A DNA stretch of 64,000 nt from Flavobacterium gelatinilyticum (GCF_027111295.1 NZ_CP114287.1:434001-498000), one strand, 5' to 3'. Counted from the stretch's first letter, positions 1-8,556 are shown. Notes: generated by a model from the sequence alone, not told the origin. Program-made: numbers and translations.

Positions 1-700
1 AGACACCTCTGCCAGCAACGTATATTTAGTAGATGGAGGCGATGCACTGCTGGCTCCAATGAGCAAAGAATCTCAAAAAGATACTTACGAAGCCTTGACA
101 AAATTGGGCGTAGTTGTAAAACTAAATACCAAAGTTGTCGATTATGTAGATGATACCGTATTTTTTGAAAATGGCGAAACCATTAAAACCAAAAACTTAA
201 TCTGGGCTGCCGGGGTTTCGGCTAAAATTTTCGAAGGAATTCCGCAGGAAAGTTACGGACGCGGCCGACGCATGGCTACAGATCAATATAATAAAGTAAA
301 CGGATTAGATAATATTTATGCCATTGGCGATACTGCGATTTTATCAGGAGATCAAAATTTTCCGGGTGGTCATCCGCAGGTGGCACAGGTGGCAATTCAG
401 CAGGGATTGAATCTGGCAAAAAACTTTAAAGCCATGATTAAAAATCAGCCGTTGAAACCATTCGTGTACAAGGACAAAGGTTCTATGGCAATTATCGGGA
501 AAGCAAAAGCTGTGGTAGATCTGCCAAGTCCAAAATGGCACTTTAAAGGATTCTTTGCCTGGGTTATCTGGTTGTTTATCCACCTAATCTCATTAATAAC
601 GTACAGAAACCGATTAAATACATTTTGGAACTGGATGGTCGCTTATTTCGCAAGAGATCAGTCTCTTAGAATGATCATCAGACCGGATAAGAGAAACTAA
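1..700 (+). CDS. Type II NADH dehydrogenase (NDH-2), 3' part only
   Basis: Oxidises NADH and passes electrons to quinone through FAD without pumping protons, at the inner face of the cytoplasmic membrane. The reading frame is open from base 2, so the N-terminal half lies outside the window; about 232 residues remain. Visible are the second nucleotide-binding part (VYLVDGGDALL), the IWAAGV stretch, the FAD-contacting YAIGDTA motif, and a C-terminal hydrophobic/amphipathic segment (FFAWVIWLFIHLISLITY) typical of the NDH-2 membrane anchor. This order is characteristic of the family. A bidirectional hairpin terminator lies 85 bases downstream, shared with the convergent MFS gene. Confidence is high for the family; the quinone type cannot be read from the fragment. 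Confidence 0.9.
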   Translation, partial: DTSASNVYLVDGGDALLAPMSKESQKDTYEALTKLGVVVKLNTKVVDYVDDTVFFENGETIKTKNLIWAAGVSAKIFEGIPQESYGRGRRMATDQYNKVNGLDNIYAIGDTAILSGDQNFPGGHPQVAQVAIQQGLNLAKNFKAMIKNQPLKPFVYKDKGSMAIIGKAKAVVDLPSPKWHFKGFFAWVIWLFIHLISLITYRNRLNTFWNWMVAYFARDQSLRMIIRPDKRN

Positions 701-704
701 AGAC

Positions 705-890
705 TTCGTAAATTCAAATTTTTAAAATTCCAAATTCCAATGGATTGTCTTATAAATTTCAAATTATAAAATCTAAATACGAATAAAAAAGCCAGAATTT
801 TAAACTCTGGCTTTTTTGTATTATTTCCAAATATATTGAAACTTGCAATTTTAGTATTGGAATTTGGAATTTCAAATATTGGAATTTTAA
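705..890. repeat. Imperfect inverted word repeat around a terminator
   Basis: The gap between two convergent genes is built from AATTCCAAATT-like words. The left arm (TTTAAAATTCCAAATTCCAA near 720-740) recurs in reverse complement in the right arm (ATTGGAATTTGGAATTTC near 856-873, and TTGGAATTTTAAA near 880-892). The terminator hairpin sits in the middle. It belongs to the word-repeat spacers described in the findings. Confidence 0.7.
785..817. terminator. Bidirectional intrinsic terminator
   Basis: Stem GCCAGA (791-796) / TCTGGC (806-811), extended by A6 on the left and T6 on the right, so both strands end in a U-run. It serves the NDH-2 gene on plus and the MFS gene on minus. A closely related hairpin, GCCAGAAT/ATTCTGGC, occurs at 2682-2707. 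Confidence 0.9.
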
Positions 891-895
891 AAAAT

Positions 896-2125
896 TTAGT
901 GCCCAATCATTACATCATCATTTCCGCTCAATTCTACTTTATTCTTTATAAATCGTTTTCCGATATTTAAAACAATAAATGCCGTAATCGTCGTTGTTGT
1001 CATAATGGCAACCATTGGCGTAACCGAATCTTTTACAAAAACTCCAATCGCAAAAGAAGCTAAAGCTCCAAGCCCTAACTGAATAGCACCCATTAAAGCA
1101 GAAGCGCTTCCGGTATTTTTGGCAAATGGCGCAAGCGTCAATCCGGCTGTGTTTGGATTTGAAATTCCCAGACAGGCCAAAAACAGAAACAACATTATTA
1201 TAGTTTCATATAAACCCAAAAGATCATTTAAAGCCAAAATCAGGAAAATAATACTGATAACCGATTGCGAAATCAAAGCGCCAAAAATCATCTGCTGGCT
1301 CGAAAAACGTTTTAAAAGCATGGAATTCAGCTGACTGGAACCTATAAAACTAACCGACATAAAAGCAAAAATCCATCCGTATGCCTTAGCATCTACCCTA
1401 TAGATATCCATAAAAATGATAGGGGAGGCCGCTACATACGAAAATAGGCCCGAAAAAGCGATTGCTCCGGTAAAGGCGTACGTAAAAAACTGCGGTTCTT
1501 TTAGCACCTTTAAAAAATTACTGATAATAGGTTTTGGTTTTAATGAAATCGAAGTATCAGGTTTGTAGGTATTTGGCAATCCAATTTGCGACGCCGCCAG
1601 AATAAAAATTCCCATACACATCAGGATCAGGAAAACCATGTGCCAGCCTAAATCTTCTGTTACATAACCGCCAACTGTAGGCGCCAGCATCGGCGAAAGC
1701 CCAACAACAAGCATTAATAACGAAAATACTTTTGGAATATCTTTTACAGGAAATAAATCACGAACCATGGCAACCGAGGCAACTGTAGCTGCACAGCTCC
1801 CAACAGCCTGAACAAAGCGAAGAAAGATAAACGAATCAATATCAGTTACATAAATACAGCCCAACGAAGCCAGAATATAAACCGTAAGACCAATAAATAA
1901 AGGCTTTTTGCGTCCAAAACGATCTAAAAGCGGTCCGTAAAGTAATTGTCCGGCAGAAATCCCGATAAAATAGCTGGATAAACTCATCGAAACTTTGGCG
2001 ACTGTGGTATTTAAATCCTTTGCAATATCCGAAAAACCAGGTAAATACATGTCGATTGAAAATGGTCCTAGTGCTGTTAATGAACCTAAAATAAGGATAA
2101 GTTTGAAATATTTTTTTGTTGTCAT
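896..2125 (-). CDS. Bcr/CflA-type multidrug efflux MFS transporter
   Basis: A 409-residue, 12-helix inner-membrane proton antiporter of the DHA1 group, expected to export drugs. The N-terminus reads LGSLTALGPFSIDMYLPGF, with the Asp in helix 1 and the PxSIDMYLP pattern typical of Bcr/CflA proteins. The loop 2-3 motif appears as GPLLDRFGRKKPL (family GxxxDRxGRR). Length is normal. A -7-like box TACCTTTG lies at 2155-2162 on the minus strand, about 30 bases before the start. No regulator gene is adjacent. The substrate is unknown. Confidence 0.88.
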   Translation of the reverse strand: MTTKKYFKLILILGSLTALGPFSIDMYLPGFSDIAKDLNTTVAKVSMSLSSYFIGISAGQLLYGPLLDRFGRKKPLFIGLTVYILASLGCIYVTDIDSFIFLRFVQAVGSCAATVASVAMVRDLFPVKDIPKVFSLLMLVVGLSPMLAPTVGGYVTEDLGWHMVFLILMCMGIFILAASQIGLPNTYKPDTSISLKPKPIISNFLKVLKEPQFFTYAFTGAIAFSGLFSYVAASPIIFMDIYRVDAKAYGWIFAFMSVSFIGSSQLNSMLLKRFSSQQMIFGALISQSVISIIFLILALNDLLGLYETIIMLFLFLACLGISNPNTAGLTLAPFAKNTGSASALMGAIQLGLGALASFAIGVFVKDSVTPMVAIMTTTTITAFIVLNIGKRFIKNKVELSGNDDVMIGH

Positions 2126-2154
2126 TTTCTTAAAAAAACGCTTTAAATTTTCTG

Positions 2155-2162
2155 CAAAGGTA
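2155..2162 (-). promoter_or_regulatory. Candidate -7 promoter box for the MFS gene
   Basis: TACCTTTG fits the Bacteroidetes TAnnTTTG box. No TTG is found at the usual 19-21 bases upstream, so support is the -7 box and its position only. Confidence 0.4.
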
Positions 2163-2242
2163 AAGATTTCATATCTTGTTATAGTATTAAATGCATTTTA
2201 ATAACTAAAACAAAACATTATTAATCTTAAAAAGTAAGAATT

Positions 2243-2662
2243 ATGAAGAAGTATATTTTGTTATTATCTATTATTTTCACCTCAGTTTCATTTGCACAAA
2301 CAGTTACATCAAAAAAGGAAGATGTAAATGTCGAACAGTATGATTTGATTCAAAAAGTCAACAAATATTATCCGGACATTACGGTTAACAAAACAATTAC
2401 AAATTTTTATGTCGACGGAAAAATTATCGATTCACAGCAGGAATTTGATCTTTCGGGATCTAAATTCTCAAGCTATAAAATAGGAATCGAACCGGATAAC
2501 AAAAAATTGCTGTTTGAATATGTTTCTGATGAAACCGGAAAAGTCTACGGCGATGTTTCTGTCTTTAAAGGAAATCTGCTTCGAACTACGTTTACAGACA
2601 AAACCAATCAGATTGAAGTTTCACTTAACGGAAAATCTGTTTATTTGAAAAAATTAAAATAG
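2243..2662 (+). CDS. Small secreted protein, function unknown
   Basis: 139 residues starting with a clear Sec signal peptide (MKKYILLLSIIFTSVSFAQ, cleavage likely after SFA). The mature part of about 120 residues is rich in alternating polar and hydrophobic residues, consistent with a beta-rich fold, and has no cysteine or lipobox, so it is probably periplasmic or exported. I do not recognise a family. It is monocistronic, closed by a hairpin terminator 20 bases downstream, and is followed by a second small secreted gene in the same direction. Confidence 0.75.
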   Translation: MKKYILLLSIIFTSVSFAQTVTSKKEDVNVEQYDLIQKVNKYYPDITVNKTITNFYVDGKIIDSQQEFDLSGSKFSSYKIGIEPDNKKLLFEYVSDETGKVYGDVSVFKGNLLRTTFTDKTNQIEVSLNGKSVYLKKLK

Positions 2663-2681
2663 ATTAAAAAAATCCAATAAG

Positions 2682-2707
2682 GCCAGAATCTTAATTCTGG
2701 CTTTTTT
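2682..2707 (+). terminator. Intrinsic terminator
   Basis: GCCAGAAT (2682-2689), loop CTTA, ATTCTGGC (2694-2701), then six T. Ends the 139-residue secreted protein gene. The stem is nearly the same as that of the terminator at 785-817. Confidence 0.9.
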
Positions 2708-2787
2708 GTTTCTATCCGCAATATTAAAACTCAAAATTAAATTTTATTTCGTTTATTTGATAAACAATTCAGCGCTTTTTTAAATCT

Positions 2788-3171
2788 ATGAGAAAAATTA
2801 TTTTATTACTGATTTTAATCAGCTTTCCGTCGTATTCGCAAATCAATAAGCTGACCGGCACTTGGGGATCTCAAAAATGTAAAAATTGTAAGAAAGAATA
2901 TTTCTTTAAAATTACAATTGCACAGTCTAATTATAAGATTTCAGGAACTGCCGAAGTTACCAGTGAACACAAAGAACTAAATTCCGGAGTTTTGGATGTT
3001 ACAGGACATGTGTATCCAATGGGCGACAGAGCCCAAATAAAACTAATAGATAAAAACGGAGTAACTTACGGAGCTTATTTAATTGTAGAAGACGACATAT
3101 TGCAATTTACAAAACGCGGCAATCATGACATAGTGCCAAGTGAAGTGATAATGAAGAAATTATACGAATAA
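2788..3171 (+). CDS. Small secreted protein, function unknown
   Basis: 127 residues with a signal peptide (MRKIILLLILISFPSYSQ). The mature protein starts INKLTGTWGSQKCKNCKKEY, with a CxxC pair near residues 31-34, then a probable beta-barrel-like domain (repeated short strands, LTGTWG opening) resembling small lipocalin-like or DUF-type export proteins. That resemblance is only impressionistic. The stop codon lies five bases from the stop of the convergent XRE gene, so their 3' ends nearly touch and no separate terminator fits between them. Confidence 0.7.
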   Translation: MRKIILLLILISFPSYSQINKLTGTWGSQKCKNCKKEYFFKITIAQSNYKISGTAEVTSEHKELNSGVLDVTGHVYPMGDRAQIKLIDKNGVTYGAYLIVEDDILQFTKRGNHDIVPSEVIMKKLYE

Positions 3172-3175
3172 AACC

Positions 3176-3577
3176 TTATTTTATAAGCTTTTCCAGTTTC
3201 TCAATCATTTCTTTTTGCTGCTCAAGCATACGCTCGTAAAGTTCTACCATTTTATCTAAAGGATTAAACGTACAATTGAAATTTGCCTGAGAACCATCAG
3301 TAAAAGTATTTGCAACAGCACTATCGTGAAAAGTATTGGCTATTATATTAATTGCTGAATCTTCATCAAAATTCTCTATAGCTTCAACAGGCACTTTCAG
3401 AATTCTAGCTACCTGTTCTAAAATATTATTTTCAATCAATTCCTTTTGTTCCAAAAGAGAAATTTTCTTTTGGTTCCAATCTTCACCTAATTCATAAGCA
3501 AGGGCTTCTTGTTTTATGCCCAGCATTTCACGGAAACGCTTTATATTTCTGCCTTGATGTATTATTTTCTCTGTCAT
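3176..3577 (-). CDS. XRE-family helix-turn-helix regulator
   Basis: 133 residues. An N-terminal HTH_3 domain (about residues 5-60: IHQGRNIKRFREMLGIKQEA, then LGEDWNQKKISLLEQ) is followed by a linker and a C-terminal heptad-like helix (LDKMVELYERMLEQQKEMIE) that probably dimerises. I chose the ATG at 3577 over the in-frame one at 3601, because the -7-like box TATATTTG at 3599-3606 would overlap the longer start and the protein normally begins just before IHQGRN. The targets are unknown; it may regulate itself or the AT-rich neighbouring genes. Confidence 0.82.
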   Translation of the reverse strand: MTEKIIHQGRNIKRFREMLGIKQEALAYELGEDWNQKKISLLEQKELIENNILEQVARILKVPVEAIENFDEDSAINIIANTFHDSAVANTFTDGSQANFNCTFNPLDKMVELYERMLEQQKEMIEKLEKLIK

Positions 3578-3598
3578 ATTGATGTTTGTCCTAAGTGT

Positions 3599-3606
3599 CA
3601 AATATA
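3599..3606 (-). promoter_or_regulatory. Candidate -7 box for the XRE gene
   Basis: TATATTTG on the minus strand, matching TAnnTTTG, 22 bases before the chosen ATG. It would lie on top of the alternative start at 3601, which supports the shorter protein. Confidence 0.45.
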
Positions 3607-3695
3607 GGATTTTTAGTTATAATAATTATGGTAAACTAATAAATGATGTATTCTAAATTATCCTTTATTGAAGATAAAATAGATAAATTTAATTA

Positions 3696-4253
3696 TTAAT
3701 CCTTTGAAAAATAAGGATCAATAGATGATCTAGTGCCAACGATATTTTGACCATATAAAAAGTTTAAATCGTCTGAATATATTTGAGAAAAATCTAAACG
3801 AATCTTTTTACCTCTAGAAGAATTAGGAGCATCCTGAGTTACGATAGAATGAGGTTCTACGTTTTTAAAAAGCACACTTTCTGTTTTATAACAACTTCCA
3901 TTGTCGATAATGTAGCAAACGTCAACATAAGCATTATCGACTATATAATCAGAATCATTTTCAAAAGAAATTTGTAAATTCTCAATACCTCCAATTTCAT
4001 AGTAATCAAATTTATTATTACTGACTTTAAAGTAAATACTCCAATTATTTCTAATATCTCTATTCTTAATAGTTAAACCTGCTTCTTCTTCTCTAGACCT
4101 AACAATTGAATCTACGTGTTTCTCAACATCTATTTCACCAACTTCAGTATTATAATTATCAGTAGGTCGAGAGTTGATAAAAGACAAGGAAATTAGAATA
4201 ATAAGAACACTTACTAATCCAATCAAAATTTTTAATAAAGTTTTTTTTTTCAT
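3696..4253 (-). CDS. Membrane-anchored protein of unknown function
   Basis: 185 residues: a lysine-rich start, one hydrophobic helix (about residues 8-27, ILIGLVSVLIILISLSFI), then an acidic extracytoplasmic domain. The domain contains two Cys (DVCYIIDNGSCYK) and reads like a beta-sandwich with a possible disulfide. No lipobox is seen. I do not recognise a family. It is AT-rich even for this genome and lies next to an orphan gene and a repeat array, which suggests an accessory patch. Confidence 0.65.
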   Translation of the reverse strand: MKKKTLLKILIGLVSVLIILISLSFINSRPTDNYNTEVGEIDVEKHVDSIVRSREEEAGLTIKNRDIRNNWSIYFKVSNNKFDYYEIGGIENLQISFENDSDYIVDNAYVDVCYIIDNGSCYKTESVLFKNVEPHSIVTQDAPNSSRGKKIRLDFSQIYSDDLNFLYGQNIVGTRSSIDPYFSKD

Positions 4254-4315
4254 GTGGTATTATTTTGTGAGGTTATCGTTATTAAATATTTCCAAATATA
4301 ATACCAATAATTTTA

Positions 4316-4323
4316 TACTTTTG
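4316..4323 (+). promoter_or_regulatory. Candidate -7 box for the 138-residue orphan
   Basis: TACTTTTG matches TAnnTTTG and lies 26 bases before the ATG at 4349. No TTG was found at the expected distance upstream. The weak pairing of elements makes this tentative. Confidence 0.4.
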
Positions 4324-4348
4324 ATTTTATAAAGAAAAATTTATATTT

Positions 4349-4765
4349 ATGAAAATAGAAAGATTTAATAAGTTTAGAATTAAAAAAGAATTAAGAATGG
4401 CGTTACTAAAAGTATTAGAAGTGAAGTATCATTTATCTTATGATACAAAAGAAGGATCAGAAGATTTTGCAAATCATAATGAAGCAAGAAATTATGTATT
4501 GTGTGTGTTGATAAAATCAGGTTGTGTATCAATTGAATCATTTAACAATTCAAGCTTAATTATAACATACAGCGACAAGTACAAAAATCCTGATGATTTA
4601 TTCGCAATTTTAAGTAAAGATCTAAAATCTAGGTTTAACTATTCGATATCATTAATAGCAAAAAGTAGTACTTCTAGACATTTTGAGTCGCATAATCCAA
4701 GAAAAGATCTTAATAGCAATCTCCAAGATGATTTACAAAAACTTGATTGTAAAAAATATCAATAA
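4349..4765 (+). CDS. Orphan protein of unknown function
   Basis: 138 residues, basic, with no signal peptide or membrane segment, so probably cytoplasmic. The sequence alternates charged helices and short strands (for example YVLCVLIKSGCVSIES, then SLIITYSDKYKNPDDLFAIL). I do not recognise a domain. Codons are strongly A/T-ending, more than in the core genes nearby. A TAnnTTTG-like box lies upstream. The gene is followed by about 130 bases of AT-rich sequence and then the 136-bp repeat array. Coding status is supported by length, promoter box and position only. Confidence 0.55.
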   Translation: MKIERFNKFRIKKELRMALLKVLEVKYHLSYDTKEGSEDFANHNEARNYVLCVLIKSGCVSIESFNNSSLIITYSDKYKNPDDLFAILSKDLKSRFNYSISLIAKSSTSRHFESHNPRKDLNSNLQDDLQKLDCKKYQ

Positions 4766-4898
4766 TAATTTAAACATTGATTACGCATTGCTATAAAAGA
4801 ATAAATAATTATACCTTAAAAAATAACCCTTTCTAAATTAATACAAAGGCTTATTTATTATATAATCTCGAGAAATATAATTACCGTTTTATGGTTAT

Positions 4899-5447
4899 AA
4901 ATTTCGCGTATTTGCAGAATATTTTTTTCTTGAGCCAAATATGCGATTTTTAGCATTCGTCAAAATCGAATATTTAAAAGCAAATAATTTATTTTTTCAA
5001 ATATTGAATTTTTAATGGCAAATGATACAGCTTCAAATTTCGCGTATTTCAAAAATATTCTTTTCTTTGACCAAATATGCGATTTTTAGCTTTCGTCAAA
5101 ATCGAATATTTAAAAGCAAATATTTTATATTTTCAAATATCGGATTTTTGATGACGAATGATACAGCTTCAAATTTCGCGTATTTCAAAAATATTCTTTT
5201 CTTTGACCAAATATGCGATTTTTAGCTTTCGTCAAAATCGAATATTTGAAAAGAAATATTTTATATTTTCAAATATCGGATTTTTGATGACGAATGATAC
5301 AGCTTCAAATTTCGCGTATTTCTAAAATTTTTTTTTCTTTGGCCAAATATGCGATTTTTAGCGTTCGTCAAAAATCGAATATTTGAAAGCAAATAATTTA
5401 TTTTTTCAAATATCGAATTTTTGATGCATAATGAATGGTGCAGTTTT
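4899..5447. repeat. Tandem array of four 136-bp repeats
   Basis: The anchor AAATTTCGCGTATTT starts at 4899, 5035, 5171 and 5307, exactly 136 bases apart, with a degenerate fifth copy near 5447. Units two and three are almost identical; one and four are more diverged. Each unit contains four related 15-17-bp motifs in alternating orientation: AAATTTCGCGTATTTC, CAAATATGCGATTTTT, AAAATCGAATATTTG and CAAATATCGGATTTTTG. The middle pair forms a 15-bp stem with one mismatch around a loop of about ten bases (5072-5086 with 5098-5112 in unit two). No credible reading frame runs through it. Confidence 0.92.
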
Positions 5448-6009
5448 AAAATTCGACATATTTATGAAACTCGTTAGTGTGTCAAACAGACAAATAATTG
5501 TAACTGATTGTAAGCAGGAAAGTGAGGCTTCAAAAAACAACAGAGGAAATCTGAAATGAAAAATAACTATAATTGAGATTCCGGATAAAATTATAAAGAG
5601 AAACAATTATATAAAGAATCAAATGTTTAAAAATGAATAAAATAGCTCATTTCTGCAGTATTCTATTTGAACTATAATTTATATTATGTAAAATAGAAAA
5701 TTATAGAAACTCCTGCACAATCAATCATTCTGATATTCGTTCTTAGTACTAACGATTCTTTGTTAATGATTAATTGAGCACTAATTCAAAACCAAATCTC
5801 CTACTTGTTTCGTAAATAATTTTTTTTTTATAGAACTATAAATCAAATAATTATGTAACTTTAAAAAAAGTAAAAAGCTTTTCGAAGCCTTGAATTCAGT
5901 AAATCTTAACATTTATTTAAAATATTTAGATTCTGAACAACTTGCTTTCATTGTAAGACTTTATTTTCTTATTTTTACATTCGATACTTTAAAAAAATTA
6001 TCAACTATT
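5448..6009. other. AT-rich non-coding stretch
   Basis: About 560 bases between the repeat array and the CBS/DUF294 gene. I find no convincing gene: open frames here are short, AT-driven or use TTG starts. The last 60 bases (5950-6009) probably hold the promoter of the downstream gene. TTGTAAGACTTTATTT is similar to TCGTAAGATTTTACTTTG at 54500, but neither matches the consensus fully. Confidence 0.6.
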
Positions 6010-7923
6010 ATGAATACAATTGCTGAGCATATTGCAGATTTTTTAAAAGAATACCCGCCATTTGATAATTTAACTTTTCAGGAATTATCAGATATCGCGA
6101 CCAATATTCGTGTTATTAACTTAGAAAAGCATGCAGTACTGTTTCAAAATAATGACCCGCTGCACGACAGTTTTTACGTTGTGGCTTCTGGTGTAATTAA
6201 TTTAACCACGATTGCCGATGCTGAGGAAACGATTATAAACAAATGTCACGAAGGTGATATTTTTGGCCTGCGTCCGTTTTTTGCCAAGAATAACTACATG
6301 ATGACGGCAAAAGCGCGCGAAGAAACTATTATCTACGCTATTCCAATCGCTGTTTTTAGACCTTTTGTGGCTAATAACTCAGATGTGCTGAACTTTTTAC
6401 TGGAAAGTTTTGCAATGAATTCCAGACATACAAAAGATAATGCGCGTTCTAACGGAAAATTAGATACCGACAATGGTTTTCTGGATCATCAGTCTGAAAT
6501 ACAATACATTCAGTCGCTTACTTATAACAAAACGCCATTGACTACTGAGTCTCATCATATTGTAAAAGATGTTGCAATCCTGATGACGGAATCAATGGTT
6601 GATAATATTGTAGTCTGCGAAAAAAATAATCCTATTGGTATTGTAACCAATGCCGATTTATCGTCTAAAATTGCAACCGGACGTTATCCTATTACCGAAA
6701 CTATCGACAAAATTATGTCGTCGCCTGTTGTTACCGTAATCGAAAATGTTTCTTTGGCCGAAGCACAGCTGCTTATGCTAAAATACAATGTTTCGCATTT
6801 GTGTGTTACCAAAGACGGTACAAATAAATCTGCTGTAAGAGGAATTATTTCTGAACACGATCTTATTGTGGCTCAAGCCAGTAACCCTGGTGTATTAATT
6901 AAAGAGATTAAGCGTTCACAACTGCCAAAAGACTTAAAACAAATTCGTGATCGATTGTCTGATTTAATTCAGAATTCGATTCAGAAAAATATACCAATTT
7001 CTCACGTCAGTAATATTGCCAGCGAAATTAATCTTGCTATTATAAAACGTGCTGTCGAATTGTCTATTTTAGATTTAGGCTCACCTCCCGCCCGTTACGC
7101 TTGGTTAAGCATTGGTAGTCAAGGACGTAAGGAACAACTTTTACTTACAGATCAGGACAGCATTTTGATTTTTGAAGATGTTGCACCGGAGAAATACCGC
7201 GAAGTAAAAGATTATTTCTTAAGAATGGCAAAACGAACAACGGCTATTCTCGAAAAAGTAGGCTACGAATACTGCCCTAACGGACATATGGGAAGCAATA
7301 TGTTATGGTGTAAATCATTGAGTGACTGGACAAAACAATACAACAACTGGATGAATACTCCTGGTGAAAACAGCAATGATTTGAGCAGTATTTTCTTTGA
7401 TTATGAGATCGTTATTGGTGAACCAAAAATTGAAGAAGTAATAGAAAATGTAGTTTTCAAAAATGCGGTAAACAACACATTATTTTTTGACTTTTTAGGA
7501 AATGATGCTTTAAAAAGAAATTCCCCTTTGAATTTCTTCAAAAAATTTATTGTTGAAGAAGAAGGTCCGCATAAAGATAAATTTGATATTAAAACACGTG
7601 CTCTTATGCCGTTAATTGACAGTGCTCGTTTATTGATATTAAGTGCAAATATCAAAGGAATTCAGAATACGTATTTAAGATTCAAACAATTGGCTATTAG
7701 CGATTCTAAAAATTCCGAAATCTACTTAAGCTGTGCCGAAGCATTTCTGACACTTTCAAAGTTCAGGACTGTTGAAGGACTGAAAAATGATGATTCCGGA
7801 CAATATATTAATTTAAGAGAAATGTCTAAAACAGACAAAGAAAAGTTAAAAAGTGCTTTAACTCCGATGAAAGATCTTGAGGAATTAATAAAGAGTAAAT
7901 TTCAACTTACACAATTCTCGTAA
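6010..7923 (+). CDS. Cyclic-nucleotide-binding/CBS/DUF294 nucleotidyltransferase-like protein
   Basis: 637 residues, cytoplasmic. Domain order: cNMP-binding-type beta-barrel (about 1-135, with FYVVASGVINL and GDIFGLRPF); a CBS pair (about 165-290, PIGIVTNADLSSKI and RGIISEHDLIVA) that may bind adenine nucleotides; then a DUF294 GlnD-like nucleotidyltransferase core with GSQGRKEQ followed by TDQDS, matching the GS...DxD metal-binding pattern; then a C-terminal helical substrate-binding region. The ATG at 6010 is preferred to an in-frame TTG at 5890, because the extra 40 residues match nothing in the family. The next gene starts 2 bases after the stop, so the two are co-transcribed. The target of the transferase is unknown. 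Confidence 0.88.
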   Translation: MNTIAEHIADFLKEYPPFDNLTFQELSDIATNIRVINLEKHAVLFQNNDPLHDSFYVVASGVINLTTIADAEETIINKCHEGDIFGLRPFFAKNNYMMTAKAREETIIYAIPIAVFRPFVANNSDVLNFLLESFAMNSRHTKDNARSNGKLDTDNGFLDHQSEIQYIQSLTYNKTPLTTESHHIVKDVAILMTESMVDNIVVCEKNNPIGIVTNADLSSKIATGRYPITETIDKIMSSPVVTVIENVSLAEAQLLMLKYNVSHLCVTKDGTNKSAVRGIISEHDLIVAQASNPGVLIKEIKRSQLPKDLKQIRDRLSDLIQNSIQKNIPISHVSNIASEINLAIIKRAVELSILDLGSPPARYAWLSIGSQGRKEQLLLTDQDSILIFEDVAPEKYREVKDYFLRMAKRTTAILEKVGYEYCPNGHMGSNMLWCKSLSDWTKQYNNWMNTPGENSNDLSSIFFDYEIVIGEPKIEEVIENVVFKNAVNNTLFFDFLGNDALKRNSPLNFFKKFIVEEEGPHKDKFDIKTRALMPLIDSARLLILSANIKGIQNTYLRFKQLAISDSKNSEIYLSCAEAFLTLSKFRTVEGLKNDDSGQYINLREMSKTDKEKLKSALTPMKDLEELIKSKFQLTQFS

Positions 7924-7925
7924 AC

Positions 7926-8522
7926 ATGCTGGACTGGATTAAAAATATTAGTAAGGAACACCCCGAATTCTGGAAAGAATATTTAACAAAATTTGACGCA
8001 AAGCCAAACAAATTTGTGGTTTTGAGTACCGAAACTTCAGGTTTGAACCCAAACAAAGATGTTATTTTGTCTTTGGGTGCTTTTTCGGTTATTGATGACA
8101 GTATTGTAATTAAAGAAAATTTTGAAGCTGTTTTGCTTCAGTATAAATTTTTGGAAGATCACGGACTTTCGAATGAATTTATTATCGAAAGCAAAATGAC
8201 CAGAATGCCGGAACCGGAAGCTATTGAAGCGTTTATCAATTTTATTGGAAATGCCGTTCTTGTTGGACATCATATTAATTTTGACATTGAAATGCTGAAT
8301 GCTGCCCTGGAACGCCTTGACTGCGGCCGACTAAAAAATGAAGCGCTTGATATTGATGTAATGTACAGAAAACTTACAGATATTAATGACAAGCAGTTTT
8401 CGCTGAACGATTTATGCGAAATTTATAAAATCCCAAAAAGTGACCGAAATTCATCTGCCGAAGATGCGTACAAAATTGGATTGCTATTTTTAAAATTAAA
8501 ATCTCGCTTAGGAATTAAATAA
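7926..8522 (+). CDS. DnaQ-like 3'-5' exonuclease fold protein, probably inactive
   Basis: 198 residues, an RNase H-like DEDDh exonuclease fold. Motif I, normally DTETTGL, reads STETSGL, so the first metal-binding Asp is Ser (codon AGT). Motif II is intact (VGHHINFDIEML). Motif III, normally HxALxDA, reads RNSSAEDA, so the general-base His appears to be Asn. Two of the main catalytic positions are therefore changed, which suggests a binding or regulatory role. It directly follows the CBS/DUF294 gene; the same pairing, near acs, is one I recall from Gammaproteobacteria. A perfect palindromic terminator follows. Confidence 0.85.
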   Translation: MLDWIKNISKEHPEFWKEYLTKFDAKPNKFVVLSTETSGLNPNKDVILSLGAFSVIDDSIVIKENFEAVLLQYKFLEDHGLSNEFIIESKMTRMPEPEAIEAFINFIGNAVLVGHHINFDIEMLNAALERLDCGRLKNEALDIDVMYRKLTDINDKQFSLNDLCEIYKIPKSDRNSSAEDAYKIGLLFLKLKSRLGIK

Positions 8523-8523
8523 A

Positions 8524-8556
8524 TTAATTTTAGATTTTAGATTTTAGATTTATTCT
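8524..8556. repeat. TTTTAGATT word repeat
   Basis: Three tandem copies of TTTTAGA directly after the exonuclease stop. The same word builds the spacers at 26655-26748 and 58186-58300. Confidence 0.6.

Noticed and set aside
5022..5225. 67-residue ORF inside the repeat array
   Set aside because: The protein just repeats itself at the 136-base period and comes from AT-rich repeats; no other support.
4899..5447. CRISPR array
   Set aside because: Repeats are 136 bases and directly joined with no unique spacers; no cas genes in the window.
5406..5606. 66-residue minus-strand ORF after the repeats
   Set aside because: AT-rich, no promoter box or recognisable features; probably chance.
5890..6009. 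N-terminal extension of the CBS/DUF294 protein from TTG
   Set aside because: The extra 40 residues match nothing in the family, and a good ATG exists at 6010.
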